Of a stretch of DNA of 64,000 nt, positions 48,469 through 60,482 are shown one piece after another. The notes beneath the pieces are model-generated. The model searched no databases and was not told the origin of the DNA. It saw only the letters and a list, made by a program, of their open reading frames with translations. The stretch spans positions 744,001-808,000 of the forward strand of contig WIUZ02000018.1 of the NCBI GenBank assembly GCA_015956445.1, written 5' to 3'. The stretch's first letter is position 1, and every line of letters begins with the position of its first letter. The translations under genes were made by a program, and so were the position numbers. The stretch is from Thelephora terrestris (taxonomy: Eukaryota; Basidiomycota; Agaricomycetes; Thelephorales; Thelephoraceae).

Positions 48469-51142
48469 TTATGGTAAGTGGGTGTGAGATAGCCTGTGGG
48501 ACCGAACAAATTCATTTGCGAGATTGACGACGAGTTCATGGAAAGGGCGACTCCGAGATCGTTCAAACTTGATCTCGCTCCTCCAATCTTTTCCCTGCAT
48601 AGCTCTTCCTGTCCCCTCTCTCAACTCGTTCTTCCTCTTCTGGTACCAATGTTCTGCCAGCGGAGCCCACGCACAGAATTCAAGACCGGAAGTAGACCAG
48701 GCAGCAGGTTTCGGCCACCAACTGCTGTGCTTAGGGCGATCCTTTTCGTGCTCTAAAACTCGTGAGTAAAACCACTCTGTCACGTTTCAACTGGACTTGC
48801 CTGGCCATTTGTACACCCCAACAATCATCTCCTCGTCCTCCAAACAGAGAATGGGGGACCAGTATCGTCGGCCATTGATTATGAGGGTTTCACAAGCTCC
48901 TTCGTGGAAAGGGTGGACCAAGTCGGACTCTGCGGGTATTGGAAGAACGTCGACAGCAATCCTCCAAAGGATCCCACCAGAACACAACGCCGCCACATGA
49001 GCATGAGGGTAGAGCTCAAAGAAGTGGGCTACCTCAAGACGGTAGGCCAGGTAGTCTGCGTGAGTCGGGGCTTTACCCATCGGGTGGGTCACAGGACCCG
49101 GGTTTCGATAGAAGGTCGCTCCTTCCTGGTAGCAGGGGTAGAGGATTTTGAAACGGAGGCCTTTCTGGATGAGATTTGAAACGAGTCCTTCAGGTTGGAG
49201 GTGCCACTGTTCCCTTTCTATTTGGAGCAGGACCAGGGGGTCCTCGATCAAGAGCTTCCAGGGATAAGCGTCTTTATCTCTGACCGTTAACAAGTATGCC
49301 TTTCCAACAGGCTGGATGTGAAGGACGGACCCTGACAGCTGCTGAGGGAGCCTGTCTCTGCCAGGATGGGACGGGTGGAGATCGAAGTCGGCAGTGAGCC
49401 CTTTGAGCCCGCCATCGAACAATCTTCGCAAAGTCGTGTCAGGACGTTCTGTGAAAAGGCCAAGTCTTCTAGGAAAAAATTTGTTGCAGGAGGGATCTTC
49501 TTCTCCGGTCAGATGGAGCCCCCAGCTCTTCAAAGCAAAGATGTGGTTATCCAACCAGAGTTCTGCCACGCCTGTGTCCAGTGAGAACTGAGAGGTCTCA
49601 AGCTGATGCAGGAGAGAACCCTCTTGGAAAGTTGGGAGAGGGACATCTACAGCCATCGGATCTTCCTCTGTCCATTCAAACTCATCCATTTCGTCGCTGG
49701 CGAGCTCTTGGTTAAGGTGCATGTTCCGTTCGAAATTGAATTCTTCTGAAGCGTTCCACTGGTTGAGGACGCAGTCAAACCTGCATGGTTTTTCAGTGAG
49801 AAGAAAGTGGAAATGAAACAAAAGTTCTTACCACAGATGACAGCTATCAGTAAGTTCCAGGTCGCGCAGGGCATCATGCCTTGTAAGCAGTTCACGAAAC
49901 CAACGCTCCTTCTGACCATCGTGGACGGTAGTGCTTTCAAACCTATAGTATTTGGCACTCCCAAGGTTTGCAAAGGACTTTGACGATTGGAGACGGTCCA
50001 ACATGGCCTGTTTGTGGGGAGAGTTTTCAAGCTCCATAGGTATCTTCTTAACCCGCTCGTTGACATAGTCCATGGGATGGTCGTAGGTCTGGACCTTCTT
50101 GGCAAAAGGTTGGGTGCCATAGATGGGAGGTGGGTCGAGGGGAGGAGGGGTGGTTACCGACGTGGGAAGTGTGGGGGTTTGTTCTGGGGCCTCTGGTAAT
50201 GAGGAAGGAATCCAACGTTTGATGTAGTGGCCCTGGTGCAATGAATGGTAGGGGTTTCTGCCGGTACTTGGCCAAGACACATAGACAGGAACTCCGTAGC
50301 GGTACATCGCGTTCACCGCAGGGAAGTCGTACTGTCCGGTACACCGCAAGGCAATACCTGCGAAGTTTCGGCTTGCATGTATCTCAGAAAGTGTCCTGAA
50401 AAGGTGCTTTGCTAAGATATGCGAATTGCGAGCTGTTGAATCGAGTCTCGAATAGACCACAGAGAACAACTGCTCCAAACTTTGCTCGGGGTTGTTCGGG
50501 TTTGTCTCAGTACTCTTGTAAGTACGACTGGCTATGAGGTAGGAGCAGTATCCGAGGAGTCGTTGGAAAGCGTTGAGGGATTTCGTCATGCACTTCTTTG
50601 CAAACTTCAACTGGCTGTGAGTCAACATGTATCCATATTCCGAGGGGCGAAAGGGTTCTCTCTGTTCCAGGGGACAGATACGACCAGCACCGATTGCAGA
50701 GATGGCCGCGCACAAAACGTATTCGATATTCCCCCACAGAGATATCTGTTCATCATCCAGTTTGTACCCTGACCCATTGTGCGTGATGTTGGGGTTGGTC
50801 GACATGCCCAAGAACAGGGTGTATTTGAAGGAGATGACGGCAGGAAGGTATGGGTACCATTCGTAGTTGGGCTCTGACCAGCAAATGGGGTAACCGTGTG
50901 GGTTCTTCATAGATCCATAATGAGGGAATGGGTCGCGTTTTAGTGGAACTGAAAGCGGATCTGGGAAAAGGTTGGCATCCCGGTCATCACTGTTCCAGAC
51001 GGACTTGATAGTTTCGGGATCATGCTTGGGATCTTCAAACGTGGTAAGAAAACTCCCCTGATGCCGGAGAAGCCGGAGCGTTTCTCCCTGACCCACAGTG
51101 AGGATTGGGGCAAAGAGGTGAAGAGCTAAGCACTCACCAGCA
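48469..51142 (-). CDS. F1: unknown protein, inverted paralogue of F2
   Basis: About 843 residues in four exons on the - strand: 51142-51137 (only ATG CTG), 51087-49832, 49780-48801 and 48758-48469. All phases agree. The last intron (48800-48759, 42 bp) has a GC donor (GCAAGT) in place of GT; it is supported by the equivalent GT-AG intron of F2 and by matching protein on both sides (SSWWPK versus LSWWPR). The protein has an N-terminal region around WYPYLPAVISFKY, a central YGVPVYVSWPSTGRN block, a Pro-rich linker, W-FDCVLNQWN, and a C-terminal domain with LIEDPLVLLQIEREQW and YPHAHVAALCSGGILWRI. No known family recognised; both paralogues lack obvious catalytic motifs. Confidence 0.7.
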
Positions 51143-52285
51143 TGGTATGAAAGTAGAGGGAAGACCACGGGTCACAAGGAGAAATCGAAAGTGGGAAGGG
51201 GCCAGTCACAAGCCTACAGAAGGTCGTGACCACTTCAGCCTGAGAGTGTATGTTCAAACTTGACTGTGTCCGAACGTCCTGGAGGAGTTTGGAGAGGGTG
51301 CAGGTGGAATATAGTAGAGAGGAGAGAAAGAACTCGACCAAAGGGTCAACCCTGAGGTGAGGCAATGAAGATGAAGATGGTGGTCGAGAAGCAAAAGACG
51401 ATAGCAAAATCAGCTTGCTATATAAGGCTGGGCCATTCCCACGGGGAGGCAACCTCTCACGTGGAGAGAAAAAAGATGATGGGTAGGGGAAAAGGTGATG
51501 GATCGGCAGATCCAGCCAGTGTTCAGTACGGGACGTTCCGTAGATCCCAGCAGGAATACTGGGTAAGGACCTGAAGGGGTGGAAAATCGAGATTAGTTCA
51601 TCGATCAAAGTGACAGGCGGATAAGTGAGCGACATACGATGGTAAGACGGTTTCTCCACTGTGGAGACTCATGCCCACGATAGATCCCTCCTGAACGAGT
51701 AGGCGAGGTGGATGTGAGGCCCAAAGTGTCCAGTGTTGAGAAAGAAGGGACGGATCGAGGGATCAAAAGCCAGGAGGTGCCGGAAGAAACGGTGTGGAAG
51801 GGAAAAGAGAGGGTGGGAGGTAGAGAGCGTAGAACTGTTGCCTGAGAGTTCAGGTGCAGAAGAGTGCGCTCCAACGAGTCAAGTAAACTCGAAGCTGGTC
51901 GGAGGGCGACTCGAGCACAGGGGATAACGAGATCAAGGCGGCAATCTACCGAAGGAAGCTGGAGCCATCGCGGCGAGAGCGAGGGAAGCGATCTGCCCGA
52001 ACCTTGAAGCCGTCGCTGTGAATGAGAGTCAAAGAGAGGGAACCCTCCGACAAGTCAAGTAAACTCGAAGCTAGTCGGAGGGCTACTCGAGCGCAGGGTA
52101 AACCGCCGCGGCGAGAGAGAGGGGAGGGAGATGGTGGGGGTTAAGCGTTAAGCGATGGAAGGAGTTGCAAAGACGACCGATCGTGGCAGATTTTAAGACC
52201 AGGCACCGTATCGTCCCGAGATCATCTCCGCTACACCGACATCAATACTTAATTGATTGTATTTTATGTAATCGGATGATACACG

Positions 52286-52400
52286 AAGGACCCCGACCGC
52301 TCTGGAGGGTCAGGAACACCGCGAAATGCGGGAACTGGCACCCTTCTATGGCGGATATGTATATTTGCTGTTCAAACTATTCCTGCGGACAGTCACTCAG
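52286..52400 (+). repeat. Dispersed ~115-bp repeat, copy 2
   Basis: Matches the reverse complement of 9700-9815 (shared block around CAGGAACACCGCGAAATGCG). It sits in the unpaired centre of the F1/F2 palindrome and is followed by short CAGTCAC repeats. Confidence 0.75.
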
Positions 52401-52802
52401 TCACCCAGTCACTCACTTAACCAGATTTTATTCTTTTTTAATCATAATCCACGTGGGACTCTTGAGAAAAATTTCATTTGGCCCATGCCGCGATCAGCCT
52501 CGTAAGTACCCGGAACGAGTCCCGTGAGGTCCCGTGATGATCGTATTTGCAATTGAATTGGTAATTGAATTTGTTCAATTGTTGTCCCAATGGGTGCAAG
52601 CGCCGATCCGTTGATCACATGTTTGCCACGATCAGTCCCGGCACTTTTGTTCCAAAAAAGATTCCGAATCCAAGCTCCGATCCGATGATCACGTGTCGTT
52701 TGCCACGATTTGCCTCCTTCGAGATGACTCCTTCTTTCGCTTGACGGTGACTCCCATCATCTCCCTCCCCTCCCTCTCGCCGCGGCGGTTTACCCTGCGC
52801 TC

Positions 52803-53197
52803 GAGTAGCCCTCCGACTAGCTTCGAGTTTACTTGACTCGTCGGAGGGTTCCCTCTCTTTGACTCTCATTCACAGCGACGGCTTCAAGGTTCGGGCAGAT
52901 CGCTTCCCTCGCTCTCGCCGCGATGGCTCCAGCTTCCTTCGGTAGATTGCCGCCTTGATCTCGTTATCCCCTGTGCTCGAGTCGCCCTCCGACCAGCTTC
53001 GAGTTTACTTGACTCGTTGGAGGGTTCCCTCTCTTTGACTCTCATTCACAGCGACGGCTTCAAGGTTTGGGCAGATCGCTTCCCTCGCTCTCGCCGCGAT
53101 GGCTCCAGCTTCCTTCGGTGGATTGCCGCCTTGATCTCGTTATCCCCTGTGCTCGAGTCGCCCTCCGACCAGCTTCAAGTTTACTTGACTCGTTGGA
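52803..53197 (+). repeat. 176-bp tandem repeat in the right promoter arm
   Basis: Units start with GAGT(A/C)GCCCTCCGAC at 52803, 52979 and 53155, so there are two full 176-bp units and a partial third. The left arm has a single unit, so the expansion happened after the arms were duplicated. Confidence 0.85.
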
Positions 53198-53827
53198 GCG
53201 CACTCTTCTGCACCTGAACTCTCAGGCAACAGTTCTACGCTCTCTACCTCCCACCCTCTCTTTTCCCTTCCACACCGTTTCTTCCGGCACCTCCTGACTT
53301 TCGATCCCTCGATCCGTCCCTTCTTTCTCAACACTGGACACTTTGGGCCTCACATCCACCTCGCCTACTCGTTCAGGAGGGATCTATCGTGGGCATGAGT
53401 CTCCACAGTGGAGAAACCGTCTTACCATTGTATGTCGCTCGCTTATCCGCCTGTCACTTTGATCGATGAACTAATCTCGATTTTCCATCCCTTCAGGTCC
53501 TTACCCAGTATTCCTGCTGGGATCTACGGAACGTCCCGTACCGAACACTGGCTGGATCTGCCGATCCATCACCTTTTCCCCTACCCATCATCTTTTTTCT
53601 CTCCACGTGAGGGCTTCCCCGTGGGAATGGCCCAGCCTTTATATAGCAAGCTGACTTCGCTGTCATCTTTTGCTCCCCGACCACCATCTTCCTCCTCATT
53701 GCCTCACCTCAGGGTTGACCCTTTGGTTGAGTTTTTGCTCTCCCCTCTGCTCCGATCACCCGATCCAGGGAAGACTTGTGCTCTCTACTCCTCCAGGACA
53801 CACTGTTTACTGTTTTTGTAGTGTACG

Positions 53828-56800
53828 ATGGCGGTAAGTCGTTTACGCTGTTAGCCTTCATTTGTCACTCACAATCAGCATCAGCTCCGGATTTTTAAAT
53901 TTGGCAACGACTTGGTCTCGACACTCGAACAGGATCCTGCCCATGACCCTTCTCCCGAAACCATGGGACTTGTTTCCCAATCTAACCCCAGATATGACGT
54001 TCTCTGGGATCGCAACCTCACCCTTCCCCTCTCTCGCAATCCCATCCCTGGCACCCCTGCAGGAAATCCACGTGGCTTCCCTATACATTATTCTCAGCGG
54101 GAAAAGTATTGGTTGCCCTATCTCCCTGCTGTGACTTCGTTGCATTATCCGATCTTCAGAAACTTTGAAGCAAAACCGACAGTGTCAGGGGAACTACGCA
54201 AATTTTTCATTGACCAAAAAGCCTGCGAGCTTTGGTGGAAGATTGAAACTGCCATCCTGACTCTGATAAACCGGTTGAAGGCAGGCGGTTACCCCAGCAA
54301 GCACCAGGTACCCTTTTACCCCTCCTCCTACCGATACAAATACAATTTCGACAAGAGGAGACCTGCCAAAGACGCATCCGTCGCGGCTGTTCTTTCGTTC
54401 CATCATATGCTGGCTTACTGTTCATACCTCATCTCATCCCACAAATCTATCCCCTTTGGTAACGCCGAGCATGAAGATCTGTTCAAAAATCCACAACATG
54501 TTGACCGACTCATAAACCGCCGAGATCCCGATGATTCCACCCCCGCCTTCCTTACAAAACTACTCTGGGCTACGCTAGGTGAAATCAAACAGGGTCGAAA
54601 CTTTACTGGTGTGGTTGTCAGGTACACGGAAGATTACGGGTACGATGTCCTTGAGCTGATGCAGGACTACGGAGTCCCAGTTTACGTCAGCTGGTCCATA
54701 CCTTTGGGACTCTCTACCTATTCCAAGTTTCCGATGTCCACGATTCTTAACAAGTGGCACCCCCCAGCCCCTTCCTTGTCAGGGTTGGTCCACCCTCGAC
54801 GCCCAGCCAGTCTCCCTCCCACTACATCCTCCGATCGCCAGCCTCCACCCACATCTCCACCTGCCACCCCGAGTCAGAACATGGATCCCCACCAGTATGT
54901 TAGGATGAGGAAAGCAAGGATTGATTCCTTTAAGAACAAACCACAGAGCTGGTCAAGTCGGCAGCAGGCAGCACAGACTTTCAGCCAGCCTGGAGGTCAA
55001 GGTGCTCTGGTCTTCGAGTTCGAACGCACAGAAACAGTGGATGAAACCACGAACAAAACCGTCCTCGGTTGGCGAAGGTCGCAGATCACTAGGGGGCAAG
55101 TAACGCAACAATGGGAAATATTTGAGCGTCGTCATCTCTGGTGAGCTGCAGTCTTCTTCATTCCCTTCACTCTCTCATTTGGTACTAGGTTCGACTGTGA
55201 GCTCAACGAGTGGAACCATTGTGAGGAGTTCAACTTTGCCAACGCCACTTCGAATGCGGTCAGCAATTACTACGACGACTACGAGGAAGACGATGAGGAA
55301 GACGATTATGAGTTAGATGGCGAAGGCAACGACCCGTCGTGGGGAGGCCTGCACCCGCTCGATGGGTGGAACCTCCAGTTCACGAAGAGGAACAAACGCC
55401 TCGCCTTGAAGTTGTCGATAGAATGGCTGCAGTTTCCCCGGTCAGCGGTTCCCCCGATGAAAACTCCTGGTTCGAACGCGACGATGTCGATGACTACGAA
55501 TATGAAGATGACGAAATGGATGGCGACTATTATGAGGACGGTGACGACGTCCCAGATGAAGAAGCTTGGGGGGAGCCAGCTCCCGTGGAGTATTTTCTAG
55601 TGGATGCCAACACTGGATGCCAGCAACCTCAGGCTGGATTCGTGGACAGATCGGCAGAAGCCCCTCCCCCCAGCCAATCCCCCCTCAGCGTGAAAGATGT
55701 TGATGATGTCATTGGGGACGAGCCAGCTCTTCATCGCCTAGCCGAACTTGAAGACCGGATAGTCGATAACCCGCCTCATACAGATCCTGACGTTGAAATG
55801 GACGACATCCCTATTCCAGGTAGCTCGCTACCAAAACCTCCACCTCTGATACCCGTTGAAGATTTTGCCTACAAACGATACGGGCTTCTAGTCTCAGGGG
55901 ACGTTGTCCCTACCACAGAAGCACGTTGGCCCCAAAGGCTCGGCTTGAAAGGGAGAACCTTAACCAGCTACATTCAACTCCACGATTCTTTCCTCCAAGG
56001 AGTTTGGCCACCCAAGATTTGCGATCTGTCGCCGGATACCAGCCACCCTGGATTTTCAACTAGGTTTCGGGGCCCAAGGATTTGGATCAGGCATTCCACC
56101 GCAACCACTCTGCAGGGGTATATTATCACCCTCACTCGGCATCCTCCCGTTAACTGGAAAATTTTCATCGAAGACCCGCTCACCATCCTTCAGATTGACA
56201 GGGAAGGGTGGGATCACGACCCTGACAATTTGGTGGCCAACCTGGTTAGGAAGGGGTTGCCATTCAAGATCCTCAATCCTGAGAGGCTGGAACCTGGCTC
56301 GTTTGTTCCCCACCTCAATAGCTTCCCCGTTCCTCACTTCGACAGACAACTCGACCGTGCAGACTACATCAATTATCAAAACGAGGCTCTCAGGTTCTTC
56401 CAAGCCTACCCACACGCTTACGCTGCAGCTCTGTCTGCTGGTGGTGTCCTACGGAGGATCGCCATGGACGTCCTCCCCTCACCCCAAGAGTCTGACATCA
56501 CTCGTCTCTTCCACCTGGAGGCGTGTTCCGAAGCCGTGGTGAACGGAGTCCATTACTGGACCCCTGACCTTACCGACGCTCAGGAGGATGTTGTCGTTGG
56601 AGTCTCTACGTGTCCCCTCTCCTGTAAGGCACCTTATATTAATTCTGCAGAGACATTTTACTTACGAGATACAGCTTTTCGACAAGACGGCCATCTCAGC
56701 TGGTGGCCAAGATGTACGAATTGGGACTCCTCAGGCCTTGACCTCGGTGCTTGGTCCCCCACGGATGAATTCTGGTACACGGAAAGGAAAGCTGCCCTGA

Positions 56801-56931
56801 TGGCCTCTACTGCAGGGCCTGTCCGGACCCGGGACTGGAAGAAACGACTCAAGTATGATCCAGCCAACCTCCCCTTCCTCGTAGCCGCTCGAGCCTTGGC
56901 CAGGACATCCGTTGCCACCCTTCGCCCGTAA
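53828..56931 (+). CDS. F2: unknown protein, inverted paralogue of F1
   Basis: Starts with a two-codon exon (ATG GCG, 53828-53833), then exons 53879-55140, 55189-56623 and 56669-56931. The final intron is 56624-56668 (GTAAGG...CGAG). The same micro-exon and intron positions occur in F1. One further junction between 55190 and about 55345 could not be placed, so the acidic linker there is uncertain. Protein blocks shared with F1: MA/HQLRIFKFGND, YWLPYLPAVTSLHY, YGVPVYVSWSIPLG, W-FDCELNEWN, FIEDPLTILQIDREGW, YPHAYAAALSAGGVLRRIAM and SWWPRCTNWDSSGLDLGAW. The two are well diverged, so the duplication is old even though their promoters are still alike. Family and function unknown. Confidence 0.68.
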
Positions 56932-57957
56932 CCACATCACAGTGAGTTCCTCTTACTCTTGGCTCCTCCCACTGGCTAAATCTTTTTATACATAAGATAT
57001 TTTGAGCTTACTTTATACTACGCTGCCATTTGTTACCTCTCCCCAGTCAATCTCAATGTTGACGTTCTGCAATAAATTCGTCCGATTATTTCCTGCTCTT
57101 TTTTGTGGAGCTTGAACGGAAATTCGCCTGAACCTCACTTAGCTAGTATGCTGGTACCTGTTGTGCAGGTTGCCCAGTAGCTTTGGTAGTGTCTTCGAAT
57201 GCCCAATATTCTTTTCTTGATCCTGTTTTGTTCTAGGTGTTCGTTTTACTAAGCACACGTACAAAACGCCTTGGTTCCATTTTCTGGTAATCGACGGGCA
57301 AGTCCAAGGATAAGGTCACTGCCATACAATTCCTGCCCTTCATGACAAGCAACTGACAGCGACTGTCCCCAGCCCTGAATCTGCTACCTGCCCCTCCTGA
57401 TCTGCCATTAGATGAGACTGGTCCCAATTGACTTCTCCCTAGCAAAGACCTCCGCACCTCTTCGACGCCCATGTGCTGCGTGGGTCCAGACTGGGGAGTT
57501 GGACGATGGGTATGTATCGTCCTTCTCCCTGTTGGTAGCATCTCTCTAATCCCAGTTATCTTCATGGGACTGCTTGGGAGGAGTCTGGAGGTCAGAATGA
57601 CCGAGCTCCGTCACCTCTAGTCCCTCCCCTCCCCGTTCTCCAGGGTTGCCTCTGATTTATCGGATGGCAACCGTTCCTACATGTCTCAGAGGAGAGTTGA
57701 TCCAATCAGAAGCAGGGACTCCCGTGTCAGTCAGTCAATATTTGACCCATCCTCTTCCACATCATTCAAACGTTAAATTGCGATTCCTTTTCAGAAAATT
57801 TCAGACAGCCACGTGGAAGCAGCCCCAAGCGCTAGCTCCAGTCGTAGAAAAACGAGTCACCTTTAGATCGAGTCACTTCTCTCTTCTTCTTCCTCCACCA
57901 CCAATCCTCCCTCCACGTTGCTGTCCCACCCCTTCCAATCACAACCCCTCCAGCATC
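56932..57957. other. Spacer and promoter of the PHD/caspase-like gene
   Basis: About 1 kb. A - strand frame at 57565-57233 (110 codons) has no support. A motif CCTCTGATTTATCGGATGG at about 57647 recurs in related form before the dioxygenase gene (about 59959) and at about 62099; see findings. A CT-rich leader (about 57880-57955) precedes the ATG. Confidence 0.4.
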
Positions 57958-59696
57958 ATGGTGAAAAGGCGAAAGAATACTGCACGTAAATCCGTTGGGG
58001 GTCTCGCCAAAAGGATAGAACTGGTGCCGGTTCCAGATCGGCTCCTTAGATCCCGCTCTGCCTCTTCCCGGGGTTCCCGGAGTTCAAGTGTTGCATCTGC
58101 GGTCCCTACCCCACCGCCTATGGAGATTGAAGGGGGGGATCAAGGTGACGTTATGCAGGTAGAGGAGAACCTGGATAAACCAGAAGCGGGCGATCCGTTT
58201 ACCGATGATGTGCGTCTCCCTCCCTCTCTACTTTTGGGTCATCATTCTCATATCCACAGTGGTGTGCACTGTGCTCTGACGGCCATGATACCTTGGTCAC
58301 ATGCAACAACTGCGGTGCTGCAAACTGCGGGACGTGTGTCCCAGGTCTCATCGAAGTTACCAACCAAGTCTTGAGCACCTGCTATTACAAATGCGTGGGA
58401 TGTACTCATCGGGGTGCGCTTTTCGAGGTCAGTCGATGCTCTGGATGAAATACAACGACATCCTGATTAGTTCTTAGGGGCTCTTTTACAAGAGCAGCGG
58501 GAAGCCAGTCTTTCCATTGGGTATGGAGGTGGCTACCCACAATCTTACCAGTACATACAAGAACCGGCTCAGAACACCTCGATTGGTCATAATCGAGTTC
58601 ATCCTTGAATCGCTGGTGGACACGGGTACTGCAGGTTCGATGTTGTTCATGTCCCTGGTTTCGAACTATACCCGGGAACATAAGGGCAACATCCACCACG
58701 AAAAAATCCTCTTCGATCTCAACAACGATGAAGCTCAAAAACAACACGAGGCCTCCATGGTGAAAAGGGTGCAGCGTCTCAGAAAGATGTAGGTTTTCTT
58801 CTACGCAATATGGAAACCGAGATTCTCACAATGCCTGCCCTTAGGAATACCTTTGATCATGTGGTCGTCATAGTCCACACGCATTCAGATGATGAAAGGG
58901 GCGATCTTTTCATCACTTCCAAGAGCGACGAGTATCAGACACCTCTCTCTGCTACCATTGAATATGTAGGCAACCAGTTAACGCTGCAACGTAAGGCTAA
59001 AACAATTTCAAGTTTTTTCAGGTTATCGTTGGCAAAGCCGTACGCGACTACGTAGCAGGGATGAAATACTCGTCCTTATTTATGCTTTCGTGTGGATCAG
59101 TCGTGCGGGTTGAAGAAGCTAGGAACGAACTCAAGAAGGTTGCCCAAGAGTAGGCAATGGAGTTACCTCGCTTGCTCGATATCTGACTTTGCTCCAGTTT
59201 CTTGATTGTAGACACCTTCGCCTTTGGGGCGAAGAAGGTCATCAGCCAGTTCATAGCCATATGGATGATCTCCTATGCCAACAAGGTCATCGTTATGGGG
59301 ATGTATGCAGACTCTTGCATAATTTCCCTATTGTACTCATCCGAGATTGGCCACCATACCTCAGTCCTATTTCTCAGCAATCGTCAACGTGGAGCAGATA
59401 CGATGTCCGTGTCTCGCTATATCTGGGGGCACAGAAACCAAAGGCCGAACACCCACACTTTCCCCATCGCCTGTCCCTCCTGTCACAGGATTCACCCATG
59501 GAACCGTCTCCCAGAAACCGCAGCACACATAGGGGACCCCGTTGAGCTGCGTTGCAAACTTCTAGATGGTCCCTGGTTATACAAATGTAACGAGTCCTAC
59601 CAAATCGCTGCACGTCCACCTTCCACCCCAGTAGAGGCCCCCTACGTTGGCACCTGGTACGCATGTACCTCGGATGGGGATGAACAATCGTCATAA
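57958..59696 (+). CDS. PHD-like zinc finger fused to a caspase/CHAT-like domain
   Basis: About 492 residues in six exons: 57958-58209, 58260-58427, 58478-58788, 58845-58965, 59022-59149 and 59198-59696. Introns of 48-56 bp all keep the frame. Residues 1-84 are basic and Ser-rich (MVKRRKNTARKS; RSRSASSRGSRSSS). Residues 85-135 form a Cys-rich finger, WCALCSDGHDTLVTCNNC then CGTC and YYKCVGCTH, PHD-like in spacing. Residues 245-390 read as an alpha/beta domain with HVVVIVHTHSDD (His255/His257) and SSLFMLSCGS (Cys308), the His and Cys placement seen in caspase and CHAT peptidases, followed by DTFAFGAKKV and NKVIVMG. A CPSC pair (419-422) begins a C-terminal zinc-ribbon-like part. The exon structure is solid; the peptidase reading is inference from motif placement only. 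Confidence 0.65.
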
Positions 59697-60482
59697 CGGA
59701 GATTTTGTGGACGTCTACTTGCTAATTTTCGGCTGCTCTCCCTACAACCATTTTATACATACGTCTTCCACCACTTGTTTGTTCCTTAACTACGCCTGCC
59801 TCATGACAAGATATTTTCCGCAGAAGTTGGTCATTAAACCGGTGTTTGGGAATTGCCACACAGCCATGGGTGCTCAGACCGTCACAACAACGGTTGAGGG
59901 AACTCTCTTTACTGGTTCTTTTCAAATTTCATCTTCAAACACCTCTAAGTTCTAATGTCACCTCTGATTTACGGAATGGAAACAGTTTTCCCATTCCAGG
60001 GGGGATCCTGCCAGTTGTTTGGGCTCCCTTTCACGCCTACTCTCCACTCGCGATCTTCTTTCTCTCAGGTGTTCTTGAGCTTTTTGCTTTCTTGTCCAAG
60101 GCAAGCTTCCATCGTCTGTGCGGGTCACTTTGGGCCCTGTTGAGTACTCCCTCCTTCATTAGATGGCAACGTTTCTTACCTGTTGCAGGCAGCTGTGTCA
60201 AACTTAGTCGAAGATGTAGCTGACGGCACGAGGCCATCCACGTTCCCCGCTTTCGGACCTTATTGCCTGCTGAAGCGGCGTCAATGCCTTGCCAAGCGGC
60301 TGGTTCTTTGGGGATCGATGTCCGTGACGGTTAGGTCCAATTACAGTTGCCAGCACACAAGGACTATTTATGGTCTCTTTTATCTCTCCATCCCCCCTGT
60401 CTCTCCTTCCCCCTCCCCAGTTCACCCATCACCACTGGTGTGACGTTATACCCAGCAGCCCCCTCCCATACCGTTCCGACCT
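59697..60482. other. Promoter region of the dioxygenase gene
   Basis: About 0.8 kb without a supportable gene. It contains a CCTCTGATTTACGGAATGG motif (about 59959) and a TTAGATGGCAACGTTTC motif (about 60158), both related to the one before the preceding gene. Confidence 0.4.

Larger units (their letters stand above)
51143..53827. promoter_or_regulatory. Palindromic divergent promoter of F1 and F2
   Basis: Both genes are read outward from this 2.7-kb region. Its two sides are inverted copies: left arm about 51326-52127, right arm about 52772-53735. Each arm holds a TATA box (TATATA at 51419-51424 on the - strand; 53639-53645 on the + strand) about 180-280 bp before the start codon. The right arm is longer because of a 176-bp tandem duplication. 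The centre (52128-52771) is not palindromic and contains a dispersed repeat. The arm frames (MEKPSYH..., at 51659 - and 53408 +) are open in both copies only because the arms are nearly identical; they lie upstream of the TATA boxes, and I do not call them genes. Confidence 0.7.

Noticed and set aside
51126-51659. ORF MEKPSYH... on the - strand (and its + copy at 53408-53821) as a gene
   Set aside because: It lies in the near-identical palindrome arms and spans the TATA box; the conserved protein starts downstream at the two-codon exon.
57233-57565. 110-codon - strand frame between F2 and the PHD/caspase-like gene
   Set aside because: No domain or splice signals; it lies in the likely promoter of the downstream gene.
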